The notes beneath the pieces were generated by a model. It saw only the letters and a list, made by a program, of their open reading frames with translations. It did not search any database and was not told the origin of the DNA. Source: JABDQZ01 sp963801985 (GTDB taxonomy: Bacteria; Pseudomonadota; Gammaproteobacteria; Chromatiales; Chromatiaceae). From it: 64,000 nt of DNA. The DNA is taken from assembly GCA_963801985.1 (NCBI GenBank), contig CAWDGV010000007.1, positions 310,001-374,000 of the forward strand, given 5' to 3'. Both the position numbers and the translations under genes were made by a program. Below, in pieces: positions 19,753 through 28,538 of this stretch (position 1 is its first letter; every line of letters begins with the position of its first letter).

Positions 19753-19815
19753 TAATTTGCCGCTGAAAATACCTGCAACGCATTTCATGAAAATTAACAA
19801 TTCACAGGAAATACA

Positions 19816-20595
19816 ATGAGCATCATTATCAAAACACCAGAAGAAATGGACAAGATGCGCATTGCTGGCAGGCTCGCAGCAGAAGTACTTGAAATGATTG
19901 AGGAATATATCAAGCCCGGGGTGACTACCAACGAACTGGACCGTATCTGCCACGACTATATCGTTAATGAACAGAAAGCTATTCCAGCACCTTTAAACTA
20001 CCGGGGATTCCCCAAATCCATCTGCACCTCGGTCAATCACCAGGTCTGTCATGGCATACCCGGCGATAAAAAACTGAAAAAAGGCGACATCATCAATATC
20101 GACATTACTGTGATCAAAGACGATTTCCATGGCGATACCAGCAAAATGTTTTTTATCGGTGAACCGTCTGTACTGGCCAAACGCCTTGTATCGGTATCCC
20201 GCGAAGCCATGTTTACAGGTATTAACCTGGTCAGGCCCGGAGCCAGACTGGGTGATATTGGCCATGTCATCCAGGAGTTTGTCGAGGCTAATCACTATTC
20301 TGTGGTACGCGAATACTGTGGTCATGGTATTGGTCGTGGCTTTCATGAAGATCCCCAGGTACTGCATTATGGCGAGGCAGGCACCGGCGTGACGTTGCAG
20401 GCTGGCATGTGTTTTACCATTGAACCTATGGTTAATACCGGTAAAAGACACGTGAAAATGTTGCCCGATAACTGGACTGTCGTAACCAAAGACCGCAGTC
20501 TCTCGGCCCAATGGGAACATACTATCCTGGTTACCAATGATGGTCATGAGATCCTGACGCTACGCAATGAAGAGAAACAGGAACTGGGACTGTAA
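19816..20595 (+). CDS. map: Type I methionine aminopeptidase
   Basis: This enzyme removes the initiator Met from nascent proteins. The protein is 259 residues and starts MSIIIKTPEEMDKMR. The dinuclear metal ligands are visible: D96 (NIDIT), D107 (GDTSK), H170 (CGHGIG), E203 (TIEPM) and E234 (WEHT). An AGGAAA ribosome-binding site precedes the ATG. It is divergent from rpsB, as in E. coli, and 23 bases upstream of glnD on the same strand. Overlapping reverse-strand open frames are shadows. Confidence 0.98.
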   Translation: MSIIIKTPEEMDKMRIAGRLAAEVLEMIEEYIKPGVTTNELDRICHDYIVNEQKAIPAPLNYRGFPKSICTSVNHQVCHGIPGDKKLKKGDIINIDITVIKDDFHGDTSKMFFIGEPSVLAKRLVSVSREAMFTGINLVRPGARLGDIGHVIQEFVEANHYSVVREYCGHGIGRGFHEDPQVLHYGEAGTGVTLQAGMCFTIEPMVNTGKRHVKMLPDNWTVVTKDRSLSAQWEHTILVTNDGHEILTLRNEEKQELGL

Positions 20596-20618
20596 GTCTC
20601 TGACTACGGTAAACAAAT

Positions 20619-23270
20619 ATGACTAACCTGAAACTCTCTGACGTTGCAGAAGATATTTTCATTGCTGCCGACATCCCGCCACGCGGCGCTTCAATGATTC
20701 AATACAAGCAGGCCATCAAGGATTTCCAGGCAAAACTGGAAAACGCCTTCTCGCCTGACGGAGACATCAGGCACCTGGTTCATCAGAGAGCTGTATTTAC
20801 TGATGGAATTCTCACCTCGGTCTGGCAGCAATTCATCCCGACCAAGCTGAAAGCCAGTCTCATCGCTGTCGGCGGGTACGGTCGTGGTGAACTGCACCCA
20901 GCTTCTGACATCGATCTGATGATTTTGCTGGCGAATCCTGAAGACGAACAAACCCAGCAGGCCCTCGAACAGTTATTGATGTTTTTATGGGACATTGGCC
21001 TGGAAGTCGGCCACAGTGTACGCACGCTGGATGAATGCATCAGTGAAGCTAAAGCAGATATTACCGTTACGACCAACCTGATGGAGTCTCGCCTGCTCTG
21101 TGGTGACCAGCCGTTGTACGGGGTCATGAAGTTAAAAACCGGGCCAGATTACATCTGGTCCAGTGAGGACTTTTTCCAGGCCAAAACTGAAGAACAGAAG
21201 AAACGCCATCAAAAATATAACGACAGCGCCTACAACCTGGAACCCAATATCAAGGCCAATCCAGGAGGACTGCGTGATATCCAGATGATTGGCTGGGTTG
21301 CGAAACGCCATTTTAATTCACGTAACATGCATGACCTGGTAACTCACCATTTTCTTACTGAAGATGAATACCAGAGATTACGTGAAGGTGAAGAACTCCT
21401 CTGGAAAATCCGTTTTGCTTTACACAGCCTGACACACCGACATGAAGACCGGCTACTGTTTGATCACCAGCGCAAACTTGCCAACATGTTTGGTTACACA
21501 GTTTCGCAAGGCAATGAAGCTATTGAAGCATTCATGCAGAAATATTATCGCACGGTTATCGAGCTGAACCGGCTCAATGAGATGTTACTGCAGTTATTCC
21601 AGGAAGCCATATTACTGAAAAACAAGGTCCAACCTGTTCCAATTAACAGTCGTTTTCAGTCGCTTAACGGCTATGTGGAAGTTACTCATGACCAGGTTTT
21701 CAAGCAGCAACCCAGTGCCCTGCTGGAAATTTTTGTGGTTTTGGCTAATGGTAAAAACCTAAAGGGGGTAAGAGCATCAACGATCAGGCTTTTGCGTGAA
21801 CACAGTTTCCTTATCGATGATGACTTTCGGCAGAACCCTCAGGCCCAAAAATATTTCCTGTCTTTATTTACCAGTGGAAACGGGCTGACCCACGAGTTAC
21901 GGCGGATGAATCGCTACGGCATCCTGGCCGCCTACCTGCCGGTTTTCGACAACATTGTCGGTCGTATGCAGTACGACCTCTTTCATGTCTATACAGTGGA
22001 TGAACACACGCTTTTTGCAGTGCGCAATCTTCGTCGATTTATGGTCGATGAGCACTACCAAGAATTCCCACTCTGCAGTGATGTCATCAAGTCAGTTTCA
22101 ATGCCGCACATTGTTTACCTGGCCGCCCTGTTTCATGATATTGCCAAGGGCCGCGGCGGTGACCATGCCGAACTGGGCGCTGAAGATGCCGCCGGGTTTT
22201 CCCGTCAGCATCAACTCTCCAGCTATGAAAGTAACATGATCAGCTGGCTGGTCAAAAACCACCTGTTGATGTCGATGACTGCACAACGCAAGGACATAGA
22301 CGATCCAGCGGAAATCCTGCACTTTGCATTCCATGTCGCCGATACGACACGTCTGGATTATCTTTACCTTTTAACAGTTGCCGATGCCAGGGCAACGAAT
22401 CCTGAACGCTGGAACGACTACAAGGACTCGTTACTCAAGCAGCTTTACCTGAGCGCCAGAAAAGCCCTGTCCAGAGGACTGGATAATCCACAGCACCAGG
22501 CAGAGATTGTCCAGCTGCGAAAAGACTATGCTCTTAAAGCATTGCAGCAAACTAATCATTCAGAGGCTCAAATCAATCAGCTCTGGGCCACCCTTAATAA
22601 CGATTACTTTCTGCACGGCTCTCCTGACGAGATTATCTGGCAAAGTCAGACCGTTCTGGATGCAGAAAATGACAGCAAGCCGGTGATCGAGATAAGACGC
22701 CAGACAGGCCGCGGAGGAACCGAGATATTTGTCTGCACCGAAGACAATGAAAATGTCTTTTCGATCATGACCATCCTGTTGGCTCAACAAGGCCTGAAAA
22801 TCCTTAATGCCAGAATTTACAGTGCCGGTAACAGCTGCACCATGAATAATTATATTGTTCATGAACAGGATGACAGTTATATCGAATCAGAAACCCGCAC
22901 GCAGGAAATCATTGAATATCTACGCCATGGTTTGTTGCACCCTGAACAAGTCAGCACCGAGATTAATACGCACGTGCATCGTCAAATCAGAAATTTTGAA
23001 GCCGTACCCCAAATTGCTTTCACCCAGGATGAAATCAATAAACTGACCATCCTGCGCCTCAAAGCAAGTGACAAGCCGGCTTTACTGGCCAAAATCAGCC
23101 AGATCTTCATAGAAATGAACATCAGGGTCCTCACCGCGAAAATTTCTACTGTCGGTGCAGATGTCGAAGATATATTCATGATCACAGACAGGCAGAATAT
23201 GCCGATTACTGATGAGAAAATTCTGCAGCAACTCTCAGACAGGCTGATTGAGTCTTTGTCAGATTATTAA
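20619..23270 (+). CDS. glnD: Bifunctional PII uridylyltransferase / uridylyl-removing enzyme
   Basis: GlnD senses glutamine and adds or removes UMP on PII proteins, controlling glutamine synthetase and nitrogen gene expression. The protein is 883 residues. The nucleotidyltransferase domain has GGYGRGELHPASDIDLMIL near residue 86. The HD domain has LFHDIAKGRGGDHAELG near residue 506. Two C-terminal ACT domains (from about 705 and 810) bind glutamine. It follows map by 23 bases and precedes dapC by 28. The map-glnD-dapC-dapD order resembles that of enteric and related bacteria. Confidence 0.97.
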   Translation: MTNLKLSDVAEDIFIAADIPPRGASMIQYKQAIKDFQAKLENAFSPDGDIRHLVHQRAVFTDGILTSVWQQFIPTKLKASLIAVGGYGRGELHPASDIDLMILLANPEDEQTQQALEQLLMFLWDIGLEVGHSVRTLDECISEAKADITVTTNLMESRLLCGDQPLYGVMKLKTGPDYIWSSEDFFQAKTEEQKKRHQKYNDSAYNLEPNIKANPGGLRDIQMIGWVAKRHFNSRNMHDLVTHHFLTEDEYQRLREGEELLWKIRFALHSLTHRHEDRLLFDHQRKLANMFGYTVSQGNEAIEAFMQKYYRTVIELNRLNEMLLQLFQEAILLKNKVQPVPINSRFQSLNGYVEVTHDQVFKQQPSALLEIFVVLANGKNLKGVRASTIRLLREHSFLIDDDFRQNPQAQKYFLSLFTSGNGLTHELRRMNRYGILAAYLPVFDNIVGRMQYDLFHVYTVDEHTLFAVRNLRRFMVDEHYQEFPLCSDVIKSVSMPHIVYLAALFHDIAKGRGGDHAELGAEDAAGFSRQHQLSSYESNMISWLVKNHLLMSMTAQRKDIDDPAEILHFAFHVADTTRLDYLYLLTVADARATNPERWNDYKDSLLKQLYLSARKALSRGLDNPQHQAEIVQLRKDYALKALQQTNHSEAQINQLWATLNNDYFLHGSPDEIIWQSQTVLDAENDSKPVIEIRRQTGRGGTEIFVCTEDNENVFSIMTILLAQQGLKILNARIYSAGNSCTMNNYIVHEQDDSYIESETRTQEIIEYLRHGLLHPEQVSTEINTHVHRQIRNFEAVPQIAFTQDEINKLTILRLKASDKPALLAKISQIFIEMNIRVLTAKISTVGADVEDIFMITDRQNMPITDEKILQQLSDRLIESLSDY

Positions 23271-23298
23271 ATTACCGTAAAACCTGAAAATACAGTTT

Positions 23299-24492
23299 AT
23301 GAACCCCAACCTGGAAAAATTACAATCATACCCGTTTGAGAAACTGGTCAAACTCAAGGCTGGCATTATTCCCCCAGACAGACAGCACATTGCTTTATCT
23401 ATAGGCGAACCCAAGCATAAAACACCGGATTTAATCAGTAATACCCTGATCGAGAATCTTGCCGGATTATCGGTTTACCCGACAACCAAGGGACTGCCTG
23501 AGCTGAGAACCGCAATTGCCAACTGGCTGACCCGTCGATTCAAACTGAAGAACGATGCTCTGGATCCTGAGCAAAATGTACTACCGGTTAACGGTACACG
23601 CGAAGCTTTATTCTCATTTACCCAGGCAGTGGTTGACGGAAACAGTCCCGCACAGATCCTGATGCCCAATCCGTTTTACCAGATCTATGAAGGTGCTGCT
23701 TTGCTGGCTGGAGCTACACCCTCTTTCATGGATTGCACGCCGAAAAATAATTATTTACCCGATTTCGATGCAATTGAACCGGAAACCTGGAAACAGTGCC
23801 AGTTAATGTATATATGTTCTCCCGGCAATCCTACTGGCGCTGTCCTGGATATAGATACATTACAGACACTGATCCGACTTTCTGATGAGTATAATTTCAT
23901 CATCGCTTCGGATGAATGTTATTCAGAAATCTATTTTGATGAATCCAATCCACCTGTTGGCCTGCTGGAAGCTGCCACCAAGATGGGACGCGATGATTTC
24001 CGCAACTGTATTGTATTTCATAGCCTTTCCAAGCGTTCCAACGCGCCTGGCCTGCGCTCCGGATTTGTCGCCGGTGATAATAAAATCATTCAGCAATACC
24101 TCAGCTACCGGACTTACCATGGTTGCGCCATGCCTATTCAGCATCAAAAAGCCAGTATTGCTGCCTGGAATGATGAACAGCATGTGCTCGACAACCGCCA
24201 GTTATATAAACAGAAGTTTGCTGCTGTTATTGAAACCTTAAGTCCAGTGCTGGATGTTAAACAGCCTGATGCAGCCTTTTATTTGTGGGTCCCCACGCCA
24301 ATTTCAGATGAACAGTTTGCTCAACAGCTTTTTGCACGTGAAAACATCACGGTGTTACCTGGCAGTTATCTGTCCAGAACCCATGCAGGTAAAAACCCGG
24401 GAGCAAATCATGTCCGCATGGCCCTGGTAGCTGAATACGAAGAATGCATTGAGGCGGCAGAACGTATAAAACTTTTTGTCGAAAAGCTGTAG
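23299..24492 (+). CDS. dapC: Succinyldiaminopimelate transaminase
   Basis: This PLP aminotransferase converts N-succinyl-2-amino-6-ketopimelate to N-succinyl-LL-diaminopimelate in lysine and peptidoglycan precursor synthesis. The protein is 397 residues of class I aminotransferase fold. Markers are PVNGTREALFSF, CSPGNPTGAV near residue 175, SDECYSEIYFDE and the PLP lysine in SLSKRSNAPGLRSGF near 239. The assignment to DapC rather than another class I enzyme rests on the overall sequence and on dapD lying immediately downstream. Confidence 0.92.
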   Translation: MNPNLEKLQSYPFEKLVKLKAGIIPPDRQHIALSIGEPKHKTPDLISNTLIENLAGLSVYPTTKGLPELRTAIANWLTRRFKLKNDALDPEQNVLPVNGTREALFSFTQAVVDGNSPAQILMPNPFYQIYEGAALLAGATPSFMDCTPKNNYLPDFDAIEPETWKQCQLMYICSPGNPTGAVLDIDTLQTLIRLSDEYNFIIASDECYSEIYFDESNPPVGLLEAATKMGRDDFRNCIVFHSLSKRSNAPGLRSGFVAGDNKIIQQYLSYRTYHGCAMPIQHQKASIAAWNDEQHVLDNRQLYKQKFAAVIETLSPVLDVKQPDAAFYLWVPTPISDEQFAQQLFARENITVLPGSYLSRTHAGKNPGANHVRMALVAEYEECIEAAERIKLFVEKL

Positions 24493-24525
24493 AATCCACC
24501 GCAAATTTATTTTTTGGAGAAAACC

Positions 24526-25347
24526 ATGAGTGACATCCAGTCAATTATTACTGACGCCTTTGACAACCTGGCTGAAATTACCCCACGTAATGTCGACACC
24601 ATCACCAAAGATGCTGTTATGGAAGCTATTGATCAGCTTGACCGGGGAGAAATTCGTGTTGCTGAGAAAAAAGATGGTGACTGGATTGTCAACGACTGGG
24701 TCAAAAAGGCTGTATTGCTTTCTTTCAGAATGGAAGATAACGCTTTTATGAAAGGTGGTTTTACCAACTACTATGACAAGGTTCCATCAAAGTACTCAGA
24801 TTACAATGCCCGTGATTTTCGAGAAGGCGGCGTACGTGTTGTACCACCCGCTACTGCACGAAAAGGATCCTACATAGCACCCAGCTGTGTATTAATGCCC
24901 TCCTATGTCAATATCGGCGCCTACGTTGATTCAGGCACAATGGTAGATACCTGGGCGACTGTCGGCTCCTGCGCGCAGATTGGCAAAAACGTGCACCTTT
25001 CTGGCGGTGTCGGTATTGGTGGTGTACTTGAACCACTGCAGGCCTCCCCTACTATCATTGAAGACAACTGCTTTATTGGCGCTCGTTCTGAAGTGGTCGA
25101 AGGTGTGATCGTTGAAGAAGGCTCGGTGATTTCGATGGGTGTATATCTTGGCCAGTCAACCCGTATCTACAACCGCATGACCGATGAAATTACCTATGGA
25201 CGTGTACCTGCAGGTTCAGTCGTGGTATCCGGCAACCTGCCATCCAAGGATGGTAAATACAGTCTCTACTGTGCTGTCATCGTGAAACAGGTTGATGAAA
25301 AAACCCGCGGCAAGGTCGGTATCAACGAGCTGCTGAGAGATATCTAA
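24526..25347 (+). CDS. dapD: Tetrahydrodipicolinate N-succinyltransferase
   Basis: DapD succinylates tetrahydrodipicolinate, the step just before DapC. The ATG at 24526 gives 273 residues and starts MSDIQSIITDAFDN. A GGAG ribosome-binding site six bases upstream overlaps a TTG that would add four residues; that start is rejected. An N-terminal helical domain is followed by a left-handed beta-helix with LMPSYVNIGAYVD, GSCAQIGKNVHLSGGVGIGG and GARSEVVEGV. The gene ends shortly before an inverted repeat that separates it from convergent kdsB. Confidence 0.97.
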   Translation: MSDIQSIITDAFDNLAEITPRNVDTITKDAVMEAIDQLDRGEIRVAEKKDGDWIVNDWVKKAVLLSFRMEDNAFMKGGFTNYYDKVPSKYSDYNARDFREGGVRVVPPATARKGSYIAPSCVLMPSYVNIGAYVDSGTMVDTWATVGSCAQIGKNVHLSGGVGIGGVLEPLQASPTIIEDNCFIGARSEVVEGVIVEEGSVISMGVYLGQSTRIYNRMTDEITYGRVPAGSVVVSGNLPSKDGKYSLYCAVIVKQVDEKTRGKVGINELLRDI

Positions 25348-25357
25348 AATTTATTCA

Positions 25358-25452
25358 TTCACCACGAAGAACACAAAACTTTTTAGTTCAGCCGGCTCCA
25401 TGCCTTGCTAACGCCTGAAATTCTTTGAGTACTTTGTGGCCTTCGTGGTGAA
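25358..25452. repeat. 95-base inverted repeat between convergent dapD and kdsB
   Basis: The arms TTCACCACGAAG (25358-25369) and CTTCGTGGTGAA (25441-25452) are perfect 12-base complements. The next inner bases (AACACAAA versus TTTGTGGC) pair in part. The loop has no coding content. The arm sequence resembles a dispersed palindrome seen at gene ends in many proteobacteria. It may act as a bidirectional terminator, though no T-tract is obvious. Confidence 0.75.
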
Positions 25453-25468
25453 ATATTATTTAATAATC

Positions 25469-26230
25469 CTAGATACCGAATAACTCATTAACCCGGTCAA
25501 GGTCGGCCTGGGTGTCCACGCCAATCCCTGGTGCCTGCTTTGCCTGGCTGACATGGATTTTACGACCGTGCCAAAGCACTCTTAACTGTTCAAGCGATTC
25601 AATCCGTTCCGTCGGAGCCGTTTCCCAGTTTACAAACTCACTTAAAAATCCGGCACGGTAGGCATAAAGACCAATATGCCGGGAAAATAACTCAAGACTT
25701 GGCGGTGATTCCAGACCTTCTGCAAATTCGTTTCGATGCCAGGGAATCGGGGCCCTGCTGAAATATTGTGCATAACCTTCACTGTCAGTCACAACCTTGA
25801 CAACATTGGGGTCAATCACATCACTGAAAGATTCGATCGCTACACTCAACGTCGTCATGACTGCATCGTTATGCATAGCCATATCAGTGGCAACCTGGCT
25901 GATTAAAGCTGCAGGCATTTCAGGCTCATCGCCCTGAAGATTAACGATAATGTCACTATGCCGCCAATGATACTGGCTGACCACTTCTGCGAGCCTGTCA
26001 GTACCACTCTGATGTTCACAGGACGTCATGCAGGCTTCGCCGCCAAAAGCCACCACCGCATCAAAGATACGTTGATCATCAGTTGCAACAACCACCTGCG
26101 ATGCCTTGCTTTCCAGGGCCCGCTCGTAGACATGCTGCACCATGGGTTTACCCGCTATTTCAAGCAGTGGTTTACCGGGTAGCCGGCTTGACTGATAACG
26201 TGCTGGAATAACAACCTTGAACTCACTCAT
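25469..26230 (-). CDS. kdsB: 3-deoxy-manno-octulosonate cytidylyltransferase
   Basis: KdsB activates KDO as CMP-KDO for attachment to lipid A. The protein is 253 residues. It starts MSEFKVVIPARYQSSRLPGKPL, the nucleotide-binding motif, and contains VVATDDQRIFDAV, TSGTDRLAEV-like sequence and NLQGDEPEMP, with the conserved metal-site Asp. It overlaps the Trm112-like gene by four bases. The lpxK-ycaR-kdsB order matches E. coli. Confidence 0.97.
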   Translation of the reverse strand: MSEFKVVIPARYQSSRLPGKPLLEIAGKPMVQHVYERALESKASQVVVATDDQRIFDAVVAFGGEACMTSCEHQSGTDRLAEVVSQYHWRHSDIIVNLQGDEPEMPAALISQVATDMAMHNDAVMTTLSVAIESFSDVIDPNVVKVVTDSEGYAQYFSRAPIPWHRNEFAEGLESPPSLELFSRHIGLYAYRAGFLSEFVNWETAPTERIESLEQLRVLWHGRKIHVSQAKQAPGIGVDTQADLDRVNELFGI

Positions 26231-26412
26231 GCAGTAATTTCTTCATCAGCTGGCAATTCACGTGCCTCTTCTACCAGCATTACCGGAATATCTTCACGAA
26301 TCGGAAATGCCAGCCTGTCCAGCCGGCAAATCAGTTCAGCAGCTTTTTTGTCATATACCAGCTCCCCTTTACACACGGGGCAAACGAGAATATCAAGCAG
26401 TTTTTTGTCCAT
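26227..26412 (-). CDS. ycaR: Trm112 family protein (YcaR-like)
   Basis: This is a small zinc-ribbon-like protein of unknown exact role, conserved between lpxK and kdsB. The ATG at 26412 gives 61 residues and the family start MDKKLLDILVCPVCKG. One CPVC knuckle is visible, followed by the conserved LAFPIREDIPVML segment. The longer upstream frame lies inside lpxK and is rejected. It overlaps the lpxK 3' end by 20 bases and kdsB by four. Confidence 0.93.
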   Translation of the reverse strand: MDKKLLDILVCPVCKGELVYDKKAAELICRLDRLAFPIREDIPVMLVEEARELPADEEITA

Positions 26413-27385
26413 CTTCCAATTCCTCAAGTAAATCATAAAAGCCCTGAACAAAACGCGCATCGGGCTGTGCACTGACCTCAAGATACCAGTAGCCATCACC
26501 AACAAATCGTTGACATTTAACGGCATCTTTCTCAGTCATGATGACTGGCATCTCGTCTTTGAATTCTATATCTGAACGCGAAAAATCATGATGATCTGCA
26601 AAACGGTGTTCAATAATCTTCATACCGTTATTGCGTAAAAGGGTAAAGAACCGCTCCGGATGGCCTATGCCGGCAATGGCATGAGCTTCCTGACCGGCAA
26701 AGTCTGCCAATGGCAAGCAACCTTCATTACCGAGAGAATGCAGGTCTCCACGACGAATACGCATGCTGCACTCATCACCCAGCGGTTCACCATTCGTGAT
26801 TTTCATATCAACATGATCGAGTCGCCAGGTTCCCTCCCGCAACGGACCGGCAGGTAACAGCAGGCCATTACCAAAGCGTCGCCTGCCATCAATAACGGCT
26901 ATCTCAATATCACGTCCCAGGCTGTAATGCTGCAAGCCATCATCTGATAGAAAAATGTCGCAATCGGTATTCTCATGTAAAGCCTTACCGGCAAGATAAC
27001 GGTCGGGACCTACCGCCATCGGACAACCGGTTCTTCTTGCCAGTAAAATGGCCTCATCACCCACAGTTGACGGGTCACTGTCTGGCCTGACCTGTTGTGG
27101 CCAGTGCTGCGCCTTACCACCGTAACCGCGGGAAATAATGCCTGGCTTATACCCTTTCGCTGATAAGTAATCGGCCAGCCAGACGACCAGAGGCGTTTTT
27201 CCCGTTCCACCTGCCGTCACATTACCAACAACGATAACCGGCACCGGCAGATATTGGGTTTTAAACAGGCCCAGCCGGTAAAGCAGGCGCCTGAACAGGG
27301 AAACCGTAAAAAAAATTGCAGTCAGTGGTAATAACAGGTAGGCAAATACGGATTTGCCATACCATAGATGCTCCACCAGTCTCAC
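26393..27385 (-). CDS. lpxK: Tetraacyldisaccharide 4'-kinase LpxK
   Basis: LpxK phosphorylates the 4' position of the lipid A disaccharide at the inner membrane. The protein is 330 residues. An N-terminal membrane-anchoring helix (FAYLLLPLTAIFFTVSLF) precedes the P-loop VGNVTAGGTGKTPLVVWL near residue 54. Further markers are ISRGYGG, VGDEAILLA and DDGLQHY. It lies directly after exbD, and in many gammaproteobacteria lpxK similarly follows exbB-exbD or msbA. msbA is absent here. Confidence 0.97.
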   Translation of the reverse strand: MRLVEHLWYGKSVFAYLLLPLTAIFFTVSLFRRLLYRLGLFKTQYLPVPVIVVGNVTAGGTGKTPLVVWLADYLSAKGYKPGIISRGYGGKAQHWPQQVRPDSDPSTVGDEAILLARRTGCPMAVGPDRYLAGKALHENTDCDIFLSDDGLQHYSLGRDIEIAVIDGRRRFGNGLLLPAGPLREGTWRLDHVDMKITNGEPLGDECSMRIRRGDLHSLGNEGCLPLADFAGQEAHAIAGIGHPERFFTLLRNNGMKIIEHRFADHHDFSRSDIEFKDEMPVIMTEKDAVKCQRFVGDGYWYLEVSAQPDARFVQGFYDLLEELEDGQKTA

Positions 27386-27387
27386 GC

Positions 27388-27816
27388 TCAGTTCTGTGTC
27401 GCTGACTGTTGCGTTGCGAATGTCATCTGGGTCATTCCCAATTGACTGGCAACATCCAGTACAGTAATGACAGCTTGATGGGGAGCCTTGCCATCGGCTG
27501 AAATAATAACCGGAAGGTCGGTTTTCCCCTGGGCAACTTTTATAAACATTTGCCTGAGCGTTTCCGGGTCCGATTTCAGCAGTTCTTCCTGATTAACAAA
27601 ATACTGTCCTTTTGCATCGACCCCGACTTCGATAACGTTCGGTGCCTTATCGACAGTTTCAGAAGATTCGGCTTCCGGCAGCTTGATCTGGATTTGGGCC
27701 TGCTTGTCAAAAGTGGTGGAAACCATAAAAAAAATCAGCAGCAGGAAGACGACGTCAATCAGTGGCGTCAGGTTGACGTCAACATTTTTTGATTCTGAAT
27801 CCTTGCGAAACCTCAT
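27388..27816 (-). CDS. exbD: Biopolymer transport protein ExbD
   Basis: ExbD couples the proton gradient to TonB-type energy transfer, with ExbB. The protein is 142 residues. A short basic N-terminus precedes one transmembrane helix, in LTPLIDVVFLLLIFFMVSTTF, whose Asp (residue 22) is the conserved proton-path residue. A periplasmic domain follows. It overlaps exbB by four bases and ends two bases before lpxK. tonB itself lies 22 kb away at 50.1 kb. Confidence 0.93.
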   Translation of the reverse strand: MRFRKDSESKNVDVNLTPLIDVVFLLLIFFMVSTTFDKQAQIQIKLPEAESSETVDKAPNVIEVGVDAKGQYFVNQEELLKSDPETLRQMFIKVAQGKTDLPVIISADGKAPHQAVITVLDVASQLGMTQMTFATQQSATQN

Positions 27817-28433
27817 CCGTTGCTGGCCTCACGGTCGCCCTGCATCACTTCCACCATTTTCAATGATTCCTCTTCCATGCTGATTACCAGCTTGTTGACC
27901 CGACCATTGAGATAACGATGAAAAATCAGGGAAGGAATAGCCACTGAAAGACCTGCTGCAGTTGTAATAAGCGCTTCAGAAATTCCACCTGCCAAAACGC
28001 CGGGGTCACCGACACCTGCCGTGGTAATCGCGGTGAAGACCTTGATCATGCCAATTACGGTCCCCAGCAGACCCAATAACGGTGTAATAGAGGCGATAGT
28101 TCCGAGGGTATTGAGGTAGCGCTCCAGTTCATGAATGACCTGGTGACCCACTTCTTCAATAGCTTCTTTCATGACCTCACGGGGATGGTGCCGATTGATC
28201 AGCCCGGCGGCAAGTATGCGCCCAAGGGGAGAGCCTTCTTTCACAGCAGCGATGTGCGCCTGGGTTAACTGGTTGTTACGATGCAGATTCCATACCTGTG
28301 CAACCAGGTTTTTGGGTAAAACCTTTTTTTGACGGTAAACCCATAAACGTTCCAGAATAATTCCCAATGCCAGTACGGAACAGGCAATAATCGGGATCAT
28401 TAACCAGCCACCAGCCTTTACCAGTTCAAACAC
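27813..28433 (-). CDS. exbB: ExbB / TolQ / MotA family proton channel protein
   Basis: This is the channel partner of ExbD. The protein is 206 residues with three transmembrane segments: residues 8-30, and a pair around ASITPLLGLLGTVIGMIKVF (110-130) and GISEALITTAAGLSVAIPSL (150-170). The latter are the conserved ExbB core. The pairing with exbD and location in the lpxK operon supports ExbB rather than TolQ, which would sit with tolR/tolA. About 105 bases separate it from comEC. Confidence 0.93.
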   Translation of the reverse strand: MFELVKAGGWLMIPIIACSVLALGIILERLWVYRQKKVLPKNLVAQVWNLHRNNQLTQAHIAAVKEGSPLGRILAAGLINRHHPREVMKEAIEEVGHQVIHELERYLNTLGTIASITPLLGLLGTVIGMIKVFTAITTAGVGDPGVLAGGISEALITTAAGLSVAIPSLIFHRYLNGRVNKLVISMEEESLKMVEVMQGDREASNG

Positions 28434-28538
28434 TGTTATTACACTCCATTATTCTTGCGATTTAGTCGCTAAAAGTAGCATTTTTGACTAGACGGGACAA
28501 AGATAAATTCCGGTTTTTTAATATTTAGTCATTGCGTA

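Noticed and set aside
19642..19953. 103-residue minus-strand frame in the rpsB/map divergence
   Set aside because: It overlaps the rpsB promoter and leader and part of map; no family or start signal.
19993..20547. 184-residue open frame opposite map
   Set aside because: It lies wholly antisense to an intact, well-conserved gene, has no ribosome-binding site I can see and no recognisable motif.
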